From CADEDH01 sp039201605 (GTDB taxonomy: Bacteria; Actinomycetota; Acidimicrobiia; Acidimicrobiales; SZUA-35), in NCBI GenBank assembly GCA_039201605.1, contig JBCCRO010000003.1:124001-188000 (forward strand): 64,000 nt of DNA, given 5' to 3'. Made by a program: the position numbers and the translations under genes. Positions within the stretch are counted from its first letter, which is position 1. Each line of letters begins with the position of its first letter. This document shows, piece after piece, positions 33,649-41,664 of this stretch. The notes below the pieces were generated by a model. The model did no database searches. It was not told the origin of the DNA and worked only from the letters and a program-made list of their open reading frames with translations.

Positions 33649-35949
33649 TCAGCCCTCGGACCGGTCCGGCTGGTGCATGGCGGTCCAGATGCGTTCGGCC
33701 GTGAGCGGCAGCTCGCAGATCTGCAGCCCGATGGCGTCGCTCACGGCGGCGCCGACGGCGCCCGCAGTGCACAGCAGGGCACCTTCACTGATGCCTTTGC
33801 AGCCGTAGGGACCCGGGCCGTCGTGGTTCTCGATCGAATCCGACACCATCTCGATGGCGACGTCGTTGAAGGTGGGGATCCGGTAGTCGAGGGCGCCCAG
33901 ATTCTGGATGCAACCGTGCTCGTCGAGCAGGACCTGCTCCATCAGCGAATGGCCGAGACCCATGATCGCCGCCCCCTCGTCCTGGGAGACGACCTGGAGC
34001 GGGTTGAGCTCGGTGCCGACGTCGCCGACGGTCACGTGCTTGGTCAGGAGCACCTCGCCGGTGTCGGGGTCGATCTCGACCTCGATCGCCGTGCAGTTGA
34101 ACTCATAGAAGGCGGCGTCGCCCCCGAGGGGGTGCCCCTTGGTGCCGCGGAGGCGGCACGTGCCCTGCCCCACGAACTCGCCCCGGAGGCCGCCGAGTGC
34201 GGTCTGGGCCGCCTCGATCAGCGAGATCTCGCCCCCCGGTACAGCCCCCTCGGGCCCGGCCAGGACACCCGGCCCCACGCTGAGGAGGGCGGCCTCGGTC
34301 TCCGTGGCCTCGGCGTAGAGGTCGAGGATCCGGCTGCGGATATCACGGCAGGCCTCGAGCACGGCGGTACCCATGAACACCGTCGATCGGCTGGCCGAGG
34401 TCTGCAGGTCGAAGGGCACCGAGGCGGTGTCACCGCTGACGATGGTGACCATGTCGAGGTCGACACCCAGCTCGTCGGCCAGGATCTGCTTCCACAGGGT
34501 GCGCGCCCCCTGACCCATGTCGGAGGTGCCGGCGTAGGCGATGGCGCTGCCGTCGTAGAGGAGGCGGACCAGGCTCTGCGACAGGCCCGAGGTGGCCCCC
34601 GGCTTGATGCCGACGGCGATGCCGCGACCCCGGTTGGGCCCGGTCTGCTCACCCCAGCCGATCAGCTCGGCCGCCTTCTCCAGCGACTCGTGCCACCGGC
34701 CGTCGGCCCGGGCCTCGTGGTCGCCCCGGATGAAGGCCTCGTCGGCGTCGACCAGGTTGCGGCGACGCATCTCGAGCGAGTCGATCCCGAGCGCCCGGCC
34801 GCCTGCGTCGAGCTGGGACTCCGTCGCCCACGACACCTGCGGTGCCCCGAAGCCGCGGAAGGCGCAGCTGGGGGTGGTGTTGGTCAGCACCGCCCGGGCG
34901 TTGACCCGCACCGCCGGGATCCGGTACGGCCCGGCCCCGACGTAGCTGCCCTTGGTCATCACCCGGGGGGCGACGTCGGCGTAGGCCCCGATCATGAAGT
35001 CGGCCGAGAGCCGGTGGAAGGTCACCTCGCCGTTGGCGGCGAAGCCGGTGGTGGCGTGGATGCGGCAGCCGGAGCGGCGCATCAGCTGGAAGGTCTCCTC
35101 GAGGGAGAGCACCAGGCGACAGGTCCGCTGGGTGTAGACGGCGAGGAACGCCATCAGCGGTTCGTAGCGCGGGGTCTGCTTGCCGCCGAAGCCGCCACCG
35201 GGGTCGGGAGCGACGACCCGCACCTTGCTCAGCGGGAGGTCGGCCACGTCGGCCACGATCCGCTGGAGGAGGTAGGGGTGCTGCACCGGCGAGTAGACGT
35301 CGACGCCGCCGTCGGCCCCGAGAGCGGCCACCACCCCACCGGGCTCGATGGGGAAGTGGGTGACCATGGGGAAGACGTAGGTGTTCTCCACCACGAGGTC
35401 GGCCCGGACCTCCTCGGGCTCGATCTCGCCCCAGGCGTACTCGGCGGTTTCGAGCACGTTGGCGTGGCTGAGGGCGTCGCCGGGGCGGACGGAGGGGTCC
35501 TGCACCAGGTGGGCGCCGTCGGCCAGCGCGGCGTCGAGGCTGTAGACGCCCGGCAGTTCGCGATAGGAGACGTCGACGGCATCCGCTGCGGCGCGGGCCA
35601 GATCGGGGGTCTCGGCCACCACGGCGGCCACCGGCTCGCCGTGATAGTTGACCGTGCCGGTGGCGAGGACCGGCCGATCCTTGTGGGAGATGCCGAACCG
35701 TCGGACCGGTTGGGGGAGATCGTCGGCCGTCACCACCGCAATCACGCCGGGGAGAGAAGCGACGGCTGCGGTGTTGACGGCCATGATCTCGGCGCAACCG
35801 ACCGGAATCGTGGCAAAGGCCACGTGGGCGGTTTCGACGAACTGGAGATCGCTGAGGTACTGCTGGGTGCCGGCCACCCGTTCCACACCGCCGTAGCGGA
35901 TGACGGGGCCGCCGACGGCCTTGGTCGGTGGCTCTTCGAGGGCGGTCAT
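33649..35949 (-). CDS. Molybdenum hydroxylase, large (molybdopterin-binding) subunit
   Basis: 766 aa from ATG 35949 (4-bp overlap with the iron-sulfur subunit). Xanthine dehydrogenase/CO dehydrogenase superfamily: VERVAGTQQYLSDLQFVETA at the start, GGGFGGKQTPRYEPLMAFLA for molybdopterin contact, and the active-site loop reads SCAFRGFGAPQVSW. That loop is of the xanthine/aldehyde type, not the AYRCSFR or AYRGAGR of CO dehydrogenases. The catalytic Glu lies in CKGISEGALLCTAG near the C-terminus. It hydroxylates a carbon of an aldehyde or N-heterocycle using water. Given the BKACE and cyclase genes nearby, an N-heterocyclic or aldehyde substrate is plausible. Confidence 0.93.
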   Translation of the reverse strand: MTALEEPPTKAVGGPVIRYGGVERVAGTQQYLSDLQFVETAHVAFATIPVGCAEIMAVNTAAVASLPGVIAVVTADDLPQPVRRFGISHKDRPVLATGTVNYHGEPVAAVVAETPDLARAAADAVDVSYRELPGVYSLDAALADGAHLVQDPSVRPGDALSHANVLETAEYAWGEIEPEEVRADLVVENTYVFPMVTHFPIEPGGVVAALGADGGVDVYSPVQHPYLLQRIVADVADLPLSKVRVVAPDPGGGFGGKQTPRYEPLMAFLAVYTQRTCRLVLSLEETFQLMRRSGCRIHATTGFAANGEVTFHRLSADFMIGAYADVAPRVMTKGSYVGAGPYRIPAVRVNARAVLTNTTPSCAFRGFGAPQVSWATESQLDAGGRALGIDSLEMRRRNLVDADEAFIRGDHEARADGRWHESLEKAAELIGWGEQTGPNRGRGIAVGIKPGATSGLSQSLVRLLYDGSAIAYAGTSDMGQGARTLWKQILADELGVDLDMVTIVSGDTASVPFDLQTSASRSTVFMGTAVLEACRDIRSRILDLYAEATETEAALLSVGPGVLAGPEGAVPGGEISLIEAAQTALGGLRGEFVGQGTCRLRGTKGHPLGGDAAFYEFNCTAIEVEIDPDTGEVLLTKHVTVGDVGTELNPLQVVSQDEGAAIMGLGHSLMEQVLLDEHGCIQNLGALDYRIPTFNDVAIEMVSDSIENHDGPGPYGCKGISEGALLCTAGAVGAAVSDAIGLQICELPLTAERIWTAMHQPDRSEG

Positions 35950-36449
35950 CGGATCGTGACCCTGGTCTCGGCCGCGGCCTGGACGGCGGCCACGATGCGC
36001 TCGTAGCCGGCGCAGCGGCACAGGTTGCCGGACATGGCGTCGCGGATCTCGGTGGCGTCGGCCTCCGGGTTGCAGCGCAGGAGACCTTCGGCCGCCATGA
36101 CCTGACCGGGGATGCAGTAGCCGCACTGGACGGCGCCGGCCTTGAGGAACTCCTCCTGGAGGTCGGTCAGCCCACCCACGGAGAGGCCCTCGATCGTCGT
36201 GACCGAGGAGCCCTCGGCCTCGGCGGCCAGGACGAGGCACGAGTTGACCATCTGGCCGTCGAGGAAGATCGTGCAGGCACCGCACTCGCCGTCGGCGCAG
36301 CACTTCTTGGTGCCGGTGAGGCCGCAGTCGTCGCGCAGGGCGTCGAGCAGGGTGCGGTGGGCGGGGACCGACACCTGATGGTGGTCGCCGTTGACCTCGA
36401 GGTCGACGTCGATCGGGACGAGATGGGTGAGGATGTCGGGGTTGGTCAC
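35946..36449 (-). CDS. Molybdenum hydroxylase, [2Fe-2S] subunit
   Basis: 167 aa with two cluster-binding domains. The plant-ferredoxin-type site is KKCCADGECGACTIFLDG plus a later Cys in NSCLVLAAEA. The C-terminal helical domain has QCGYCIPGQVMAAEGLLRCN and GNLCRCAGYERIVAAV. It passes electrons from the Mo centre to the FAD subunit. ATGA overlaps tie it to both neighbours, giving the standard FAD-FeS-Mo gene order. Confidence 0.95.
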   Translation of the reverse strand: MTNPDILTHLVPIDVDLEVNGDHHQVSVPAHRTLLDALRDDCGLTGTKKCCADGECGACTIFLDGQMVNSCLVLAAEAEGSSVTTIEGLSVGGLTDLQEEFLKAGAVQCGYCIPGQVMAAEGLLRCNPEADATEIRDAMSGNLCRCAGYERIVAAVQAAAETRVTIR

Positions 36450-37291
36450 CCGTCTGCTCCTTCCGTGGTGAGGGCGTCGTCGATCGCCCGCAGTGAGAGC
36501 ACCCTGGTCATCGCCAGGCGGTAGTCGCGTCCGGCTCGGACGTCGGAGATCGGGGTGGCGACGGCGATCAGCTCGTCGACCCGCCGCTCGACGGCGCCTC
36601 GATCGGTGGTGTCGATGGCGGCGGTCGAACGGGCCAGCAGCGGCGTCGGACCGACGGCGCCGAGGCCGAGGTCGATGCGGCCATCGGCGCTGACGGCGGC
36701 GGCGGCGCTGACGGTGGCCAGATCGACACCGCGGCGGCGCGTGAGCCGCTGGAAGCCCGACCGGTGACCGGGGGGCGGGATGGGCAGCTCGAGTCGGAGG
36801 ACGAGTTCGTCGGGCCCGCAGGTGGTGGTGCCCGGGCCCTGGAAGAAGTCGGCGAGGTCGACCCGCCGCTCACCGCCGGGACCGACGATGGTGACCGTCG
36901 CCCCGTAGAGCAGGAGGGCGGGGGCGGTGTCGGCGGCGGGCGAGGCGTTGCAGATGTTGCCGATCAGGGTGGCCCGATTGCGGATGGCGATCGAGCCGAC
37001 CACTCGGGAGGCGGCGATCAGAGCCGGGTACCAGGCGCCGAGGCGGGCGTCGGCGGCCAGTGACGCCATCGTCGCCGTCGGCCCGAACCGGACCGAGGTG
37101 TCGGCCACCTCGATGGGGGGCGGCAGGTCGTTGGCCGCCTTCAGGTCGACGAGGACCAGCGGGGCGAGGGGCCGCCGTCGCACGCCGACCAGGAGGTCGG
37201 TGCCGCCGACCAGCACACGCCCGGCGCCGTCGGCGTCCGCTAGTACCTGAACCGCGTCGCCGACGGTTGTCGGGCGACAGTACTGGACCAT
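36446..37291 (-). CDS. Molybdenum hydroxylase, FAD-binding subunit
   Basis: 281 aa. The FAD fold is shown by VLVGGTDLLVGVRRRPLAPL (about 26-45), ASRVVGSIAIRNRATLIGNI and CNASPAADTAPALLLYGATV, the last two being the flavin and cluster-contact motifs of CoxM-type proteins. It is the first gene of a leftward run that probably extends to the GntR gene at 29918. The promoter at 37383-37411 has a good -10/-35 and a GATAAT-rich operator just downstream. Confidence 0.94.
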   Translation of the reverse strand: MVQYCRPTTVGDAVQVLADADGAGRVLVGGTDLLVGVRRRPLAPLVLVDLKAANDLPPPIEVADTSVRFGPTATMASLAADARLGAWYPALIAASRVVGSIAIRNRATLIGNICNASPAADTAPALLLYGATVTIVGPGGERRVDLADFFQGPGTTTCGPDELVLRLELPIPPPGHRSGFQRLTRRRGVDLATVSAAAAVSADGRIDLGLGAVGPTPLLARSTAAIDTTDRGAVERRVDELIAVATPISDVRAGRDYRLAMTRVLSLRAIDDALTTEGADG

Positions 37292-37364
37292 GACCTGTGT
37301 TCCCCTTCACACTTGTACGGCAAGGGCACTCCCCTCAGCACCCGACCGCCGATCACCATTTCGT

Positions 37365-37411
37365 CGATAATCGATAATCCGCAATATACGGCTCAGTGTG
37401 ACATCGGTCAA
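37365..37411 (-). promoter_or_regulatory. Promoter and operator of the molybdenum-hydroxylase operon
   Basis: On the minus strand: -35 TTGACC (37406-37411), 17-bp spacer, -10 TATATT (37383-37388). The operator-like GGATTATCGATTATCG (37365-37380) follows immediately. The -35 box and first bases of the spacer (TTGACC, A/G, ATGTCACA) match the livH promoter. Confidence 0.75.
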
Positions 37412-37893
37412 TCGCGGTCGACAGAAGACAGTAGTTCCTCGATCAGGGCCGTGGCCTCGGCCGCGCTGCGCAGGGCGCCCACCTCGAGGGTGCGACCCGG
37501 ATCGTGGGCGAACACCTGACCCATGTGGGCCTCGATCTCGGCCTTCACCGCATCGAGATCGATCGTGGGGATCAGGTCGATTTCGTCGGCCGGGACGGCG
37601 AGAACGTCATGGTCCTCCATCCCGTTCTGGTACTGCTCGAGCAGGGCGATCGGGTGGCAGTCGAGCTGCTCGCCGGTGGCCAGTGGTCGACCGCTGAGGA
37701 TGAAGCAGTCGAGGCTGTCGCCGTCGCCGGAGGGCACGCCGATGACGAACCCGTAGGCGTAGGGGTAGGGGGCCGAGACCTCCTCGACCAACGTCGGGAC
37801 GAGGTTCACCTCGTCGTGGTGGGTCTTGGTGGTCGACCCCGCCGGGTTCTCCACGAAGACCCGACGGGCCGGCTGCAGTTCGGACACCCCCAC
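37408..37893 (-). CDS. Inorganic-pyrophosphatase-family protein
   Basis: 161 aa, close to bacterial family I pyrophosphatase. PYPYAYGFVIGVPSGDGDSL then DCFILSG contains the Tyr and Asp residues that bind Mg and phosphate. NGMEDHDVLAVPADE stands where the canonical enzyme has a DD(K)-type motif, so some active-site residues differ (MEDHD). It may be a divergent pyrophosphatase or a moonlighting relative. It follows the lipoprotein gene after 16 bp, suggesting a two-gene transcript from the operator-bearing promoter at 38572. Confidence 0.8.
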   Translation of the reverse strand: MGVSELQPARRVFVENPAGSTTKTHHDEVNLVPTLVEEVSAPYPYAYGFVIGVPSGDGDSLDCFILSGRPLATGEQLDCHPIALLEQYQNGMEDHDVLAVPADEIDLIPTIDLDAVKAEIEAHMGQVFAHDPGRTLEVGALRSAAEATALIEELLSSVDRD

Positions 37894-37909
37894 CCCTCTC
37901 GCTTGTCGG

Positions 37910-38464
37910 CTACTCGGCGAAGACCAGGTCGGTCCCCTCGAAGGTCGTCACCATGGCATCCATGAAGCTGCCCTCGCTGACGTATGCATCGCTGCCACGG
38001 TAGGGCTCGGCCAGGAAGTCGGCATCGGCCACCCACTGGACGTTCTGCGAACCGGCGGCCTCGAAGCGGGACTCCTCGACGAAGGTCAGGCCGCACAGCC
38101 CGCCCTCCTCCTGGGGCAGGATGAAGCCGGCGAAGAGCTCACCGATCGCCTCACGCCCCTTCACCACCTCGCCCGCCGAGAGATGGATCTCGGCGTCGTC
38201 GGGGTACTGGGCCATCAGCCCGACCCAGTCGCACTCGTTGAGCACCCGGATGTGCTCCTCGTAGACGGCGAGTGAGCCGTCCTGTGGCACGAGCACGTCG
38301 GACACCTCGCCCGTGTTCGGGTTGGTGACCGAGATGGCGGAGGTGTCGACGTCGTCGCCACAGCCGGCGGCGACCAGCGCCACCAGCGCCACTCCGGCCC
38401 ACAACCAGGGGCTGCGCCGTCGGGTGGCGCGCGAGGTCGTGATCGGCTTGGTGAATCGTTGCAT
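37910..38464 (-). CDS. Lipoprotein with SnoaL/NTF2-like domain
   Basis: 184 aa from ATG 38464, preceded by AGGGGAA; the longer frame upstream overlaps the promoter. Signal peptide and lipobox: SPWLWAGVALVALVAAGCGD (Cys about 37). The mature part looks like a SnoaL/nuclear-transport-factor-2 fold (YEEHIRVLNECDWVGLMAQY, DAEIHLSAGEVVKGREAIGE, NVQWVADADFLAEPYRGSDA), which binds small ligands in a cone-shaped pocket. Being lipid-anchored outside and under the same operator as the import/catabolic genes, it may capture or sense the substrate. That role is inference. Confidence 0.8.
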   Translation of the reverse strand: MQRFTKPITTSRATRRRSPWLWAGVALVALVAAGCGDDVDTSAISVTNPNTGEVSDVLVPQDGSLAVYEEHIRVLNECDWVGLMAQYPDDAEIHLSAGEVVKGREAIGELFAGFILPQEEGGLCGLTFVEESRFEAAGSQNVQWVADADFLAEPYRGSDAYVSEGSFMDAMVTTFEGTDLVFAE

Positions 38465-38571
38465 GTGTTCCCCTTGGTTTCCCCTCGACCCGCTTGGTGC
38501 GGGTCGACTGCGGCGATCACCGCTCACCGACGGCACGACTCGCACCCCCCTGCAAGCACCGTCCGATACGC

Positions 38572-38617
38572 GATAATCGATTATCAGTAGGATCCGGTGG
38601 GTCTCGGTCGGCGTCAA
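38572..38617 (-). promoter_or_regulatory. Operator and probable promoter of the lipoprotein gene
   Basis: The perfect 14-bp palindrome GATAATCGATTATC (38572-38585) lies just downstream of a TTGACG -35-like box (38612-38617, minus strand); the -10 is weak (GATCCT or ATCCTA). Same layout as the livH and hydroxylase promoters, so probably the same GntR regulon. Confidence 0.6.
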
Positions 38618-38707
38618 TAGCGCCTCGGAGCTAGCGCGAAAGCACCAATCCCCAGGTGGCGGGCCACGGCGGCCGCCGGTCCGGTGCCGAGCGACCCGGG
38701 AACGGCG

Positions 38708-39538
38708 CTAGAACGTGATCGCCTTGAACGCCTCGGTCTGGGCCTTGAGGGCCTGCTCGACGGGTAGGCGTTCCATGCTGGAGGCGCCGTAGAACCCGTG
38801 CACACCCTTGGCGTTGGCCAGCACGTAGGCGGCGTCGTCGGGCATGGCGATCGGGCCGCCGTGCACGAGGACGATCACGTCCTCCCGTACGTTGCGGGCC
38901 GCCGCCGACCAGGCCTCGATCCTGGGGATGGTGTCGGCCAGGGTGAGCGCCGTCTCGGCCCCGATACTGCCGCCGGTGGTCAGTCCGAGGTGGCAGACGA
39001 CGATGTCGGCACCGGCCTCGGTCATGGCGGCGGCGTCGTCCTCGCTGAACACGTAGGGCGTGGTCAACAGGTCCTGGCGGTGGGCTTCGGCGATGCAGTC
39101 GACCTCGAGCGAGTAGCTCATGCCGGTCTCCTCCAGGTTCTGGCGGAAGACCCCGTCGATGAGGCCGACGGTGGGGAAGTTCTGCACCCCGGCGAACCCG
39201 ATCCGCTTCAGGTCGGCGATGAACACCTCCATGTCGATGAAGGGGTCGGTCCCGTTCACCCCGGCCAGGACCGGGGTGTTCGTCACCACCGGGAGCACCT
39301 CGGCCGCCATCTCGACCACGATCTCGTTGGCGTTGCCGTAGGCCATGAGCCCGGCCAGTGAGCCCCGGCCCGCCATGCGGTAGCGACCGGAGTTGTAGAT
39401 CACGATCAGGTCGATCCCGCCGGCCTCCTCCCACTTGGCCGACAACCCGGTGCCGGCACCTCCGCCCACGATCGGGATCCGGTCCTCGACCAGACGATTG
39501 AACCGTTCGAGCAACTCGCTGCGGGTGAATCTCGGCAT
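38708..39538 (-). CDS. Phosphoenolpyruvate-hydrolase-like TIM-barrel protein (Tm-1 C-terminal type)
   Basis: 276 aa from ATG 39538. RIPIVGGGAGTGLSAKWEEA (about 22-41), IDLIVIYNSGRYRMAGRGSL and GVNGTDPFIDMEVFIADLKR are hallmark segments of this TIM-barrel family. VVCHLGLTTGGSIGAETALT and GFYGASSMERLPVEQA complete the barrel. It corresponds to the C-terminal domain of plant Tm-1, whose N-terminal domain matches the protein at 32317. The two are separate genes about 5 kb apart here, with the hydroxylase, lipoprotein and pyrophosphatase-like genes between. Despite the family name its reaction is not known. Confidence 0.9.
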   Translation of the reverse strand: MPRFTRSELLERFNRLVEDRIPIVGGGAGTGLSAKWEEAGGIDLIVIYNSGRYRMAGRGSLAGLMAYGNANEIVVEMAAEVLPVVTNTPVLAGVNGTDPFIDMEVFIADLKRIGFAGVQNFPTVGLIDGVFRQNLEETGMSYSLEVDCIAEAHRQDLLTTPYVFSEDDAAAMTEAGADIVVCHLGLTTGGSIGAETALTLADTIPRIEAWSAAARNVREDVIVLVHGGPIAMPDDAAYVLANAKGVHGFYGASSMERLPVEQALKAQTEAFKAITF

Positions 39539-39663
39539 GGGCGACGTTGTACACGCCCGCCCCGATCCCGACAAGGCTCCCCCGCCCCGGGCCGAAGGAG
39601 CCCCCTCCCCCGCCGGCCGGACCCGCCGTCGCCGCCGGGACCGCCCCGTTCTAGGCTCGGGCC

Positions 39664-40356
39664 ATGGCCACCAGCGACGATCTCGCCCACCGACTCGTCG
39701 ACGAGGTGGCCGACGCCCTGGAGCCCCTGGCGGACCCGGAGGCCGCGTTTGCCATGGCCGCCTACATGAAGGATCGGTTCGTCTTCCTCGGCATCAAGAC
39801 GCCGGTCCGCCGCCAGGAGACCAAGCGACTCCTCACCCGTTTGGCGGGAACCGACGCCCCCACCCTGCTCGCCTTCGCCCGGGGTTGCTGGGCCCGGCCC
39901 GAGCGGGAGTACCAGTACGTGGCCTGCGACACCCTGCGCAAGCACGCCGCCGCCCTCGGCCCCGACGATCTCGACACCGTCCGTGGCCTGATCGAGACCA
40001 GGTCGTGGTGGGACACCGTCGATTCGCTCGCCGTCCACACCGTGGGCCCGATGGTGGCCGCCCATCCCGAGTTGGCCGAGCAGATGGACGTGTGGATCGA
40101 CGACGACGACATCTGGGTGGCCCGGACCGCCATCCTCCACCAGTTGATGTACAAGGGCGACACCGACGACGAACGGCTCTTCGCCTACTGCGACGCCCGG
40201 GCCGCAGACACCGAGTTCTTCATCCGCAAGGCGCTGGGGTGGGCGCTGCGGCAGTACGCAAGGACCGATCCCGAGGCGGTCCGGGCGTACGTCGAGACCA
40301 ACGCCGAGCTGCTGTCCGGCCTGACCAAACGTGAGGCGCTCAAGCACATCGCCTGA
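39664..40356 (+). CDS. AlkD-like DNA alkylation repair protein
   Basis: 230 aa made of HEAT-like helical repeats. FLGIKTPVRRQETKRLLTRL (about 42-61) and YVACDTLRKHAAALGPDDLD match the family. The active-site helix ETRSWWDTVDSLAVHTVGPM (about 116-135) with the Trp pair and Asp is diagnostic. DDDDIWVARTAILHQLMYKG follows. AlkD enzymes remove bulky or cationic alkyl bases (N3/N7-alkylpurines) without base flipping. It is a stand-alone gene divergent from the catabolic cluster, presumably constitutive. Confidence 0.93.
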   Translation: MATSDDLAHRLVDEVADALEPLADPEAAFAMAAYMKDRFVFLGIKTPVRRQETKRLLTRLAGTDAPTLLAFARGCWARPEREYQYVACDTLRKHAAALGPDDLDTVRGLIETRSWWDTVDSLAVHTVGPMVAAHPELAEQMDVWIDDDDIWVARTAILHQLMYKGDTDDERLFAYCDARAADTEFFIRKALGWALRQYARTDPEAVRAYVETNAELLSGLTKREALKHIA

Positions 40357-40403
40357 CGAGCGGCGAATGACGACCGCTCGCAGCTGGTCGCGTAGGGTGC
40401 GGC

Positions 40404-41177
40404 ATGGCCCTCGTCACCTATGAGCTCGACGACCACGTCGCCACCATCACCCTCAACCGGCCCGAGGCCCACAACGCCATCAACGGGGCGCTGCGGACCG
40501 AGTTGAACGCCGCCTGGGATCGCTTCCGCGACGACACCGACGCCTGGGTCGGGATCCTGACCGCCAACGGCGACGTGTTCTGCGCCGGTGCCGATCTCAA
40601 GGACGGCGAGGGCTCGGTCGGCACCTTCGGCGGCACGTTCTGGGAGAAGCCGACGATCAACTCGTTCGAGAGCGGGATGGAGCTGTTCAAGCCGACGATC
40701 GCCGCCGTCAACGGGCCCTGCATCGGCTACGGCCTCACCGGTGTGCTGTTCTGCGACTTCGTGATCGCCTCGACGGCGGCCACGTTCTCCTATCCCGAGG
40801 TGACGATCGGGGTGCCCACGATCGTGGGGGCGATCCGGCTACCCCATCGGATCGGCTGGGCCAACGCCATGGAGCTGTTGCTCACCGGCCGACCGGTATC
40901 GGCCGAGCGGGCCAAGGAGGTCGGCCTGGTGTGGCGCCTGGTCGAGCCCGACGATCTGCTCGCCGAGGCCCGGTCGTGGGCCCGCACCCTCGCCGAGGGG
41001 GCGCCGCTGGCCCAGCGGGCGACCAAGGAGGTGGCGTGGCGCACCGCCGACATGGGCTGGATCGAGTCGGTCCGTTTCGGCGAGACCATGCGCAAGGTGG
41101 CGGGGGCCACCGAGGACGTGGCCGAGGGCCGGCGAGCCTGGCGGCAGAAGCGCAAGCCGGAATGGAAGGGCCGCTAG
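40404..41177 (+). CDS. Enoyl-CoA hydratase/isomerase family protein
   Basis: 257 aa crotonase-fold enzyme. The CoA-binding and oxyanion-hole segments are FCAGADLKDGEGSVG (about 57-71) and AAVNGPCIGYGLTGVLFCDF (about 97-116), with VTIGVPTIVGAIRLPHRIGW. One of the two canonical hydratase Glu residues is not evident in the second oxyanion loop (YPEVTIG is present). It could be a hydratase, isomerase or hydrolase. Located 47 bp after alkD in the same direction, with a convergent degenerate gene overlapping its stop. Confidence 0.9.
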   Translation: MALVTYELDDHVATITLNRPEAHNAINGALRTELNAAWDRFRDDTDAWVGILTANGDVFCAGADLKDGEGSVGTFGGTFWEKPTINSFESGMELFKPTIAAVNGPCIGYGLTGVLFCDFVIASTAATFSYPEVTIGVPTIVGAIRLPHRIGWANAMELLLTGRPVSAERAKEVGLVWRLVEPDDLLAEARSWARTLAEGAPLAQRATKEVAWRTADMGWIESVRFGETMRKVAGATEDVAEGRRAWRQKRKPEWKGR

Positions 41178-41561
41178 CTCCGGTCGCCGGCCCAGTACTC
41201 CTCCCAGGTGACCGAGTCGGCCGAGCGCAGCCCCTCGGCGAAGTCGATGGCGGCCTCCCGCTCCAGGCCGAGCAGAAGCCCGACCAGGTACCCCGGCACC
41301 GGTTCCCACGACAGGAGGGTCAAGGTGTCGCCGGGCGGCGCCTCGGCGGCGTCGGCGAGTCGGCCTCGCCATCGGCCGCCGGACGCCACCCGTCGAGCGG
41401 CAGGAGATGGAGGACGCCGTCCTCCGCCGGCCCGAGCGCCCCTCCGGGCGCAACGAGTCGCGGTATCGGCCCCGGTACAGATCGTCGAATCGGGGCGAGC
41501 CGCTGCCCAGCGCCGCCCCCGTCTCCTCACCCTCCATGGTGGTCCCATCGTCGTCCCACAT
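41174..41561 (-). pseudogene. Unknown gene with two apparent one-base deletions
   Basis: No single frame covers it, but three consecutive frames join into one sensible protein of about 130 aa. The first frame gives MWDDDGTTMEGEETGAALGS...RYRDSLRPEG, the next gives ALGPAEDGVLHLLPLDGWRP, and the last gives GDTLTLLSWEPVPGYLVGLL and ends EEYWAGDRS. Each step needs one extra base: a G near 41439-41442 (a four-C run on the plus strand) and a C near 41354-41361. The family is not recognised; the acidic C-terminus looks folded. Either a decaying gene or two sequencing errors in GC runs. Confidence 0.6.
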
Positions 41562-41664
41562 CTCTTCGATGCACGGGGGACCGAAATCGTTCCATCGTCG
41601 CCGGCGGGCGGTGGCGCTGTGAGGGGGCCTGTGGGTGCCCTGTCGGGGCCTGCGGCCCGGCGAC

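Noticed and set aside
33649..35949. Large subunit as an aerobic CO dehydrogenase (CoxL)
   Set aside because: The active-site loop is SCAFRGFGAPQ, not the AYRCSFR of CO-oxidising enzymes, and the gene context is catabolic with a Liv-type importer.
33601..36006. Long plus-strand open frame opposite the hydroxylase large subunit
   Set aside because: No domain is visible, and the opposite strand carries the complete molybdenum hydroxylase with active-site motifs.
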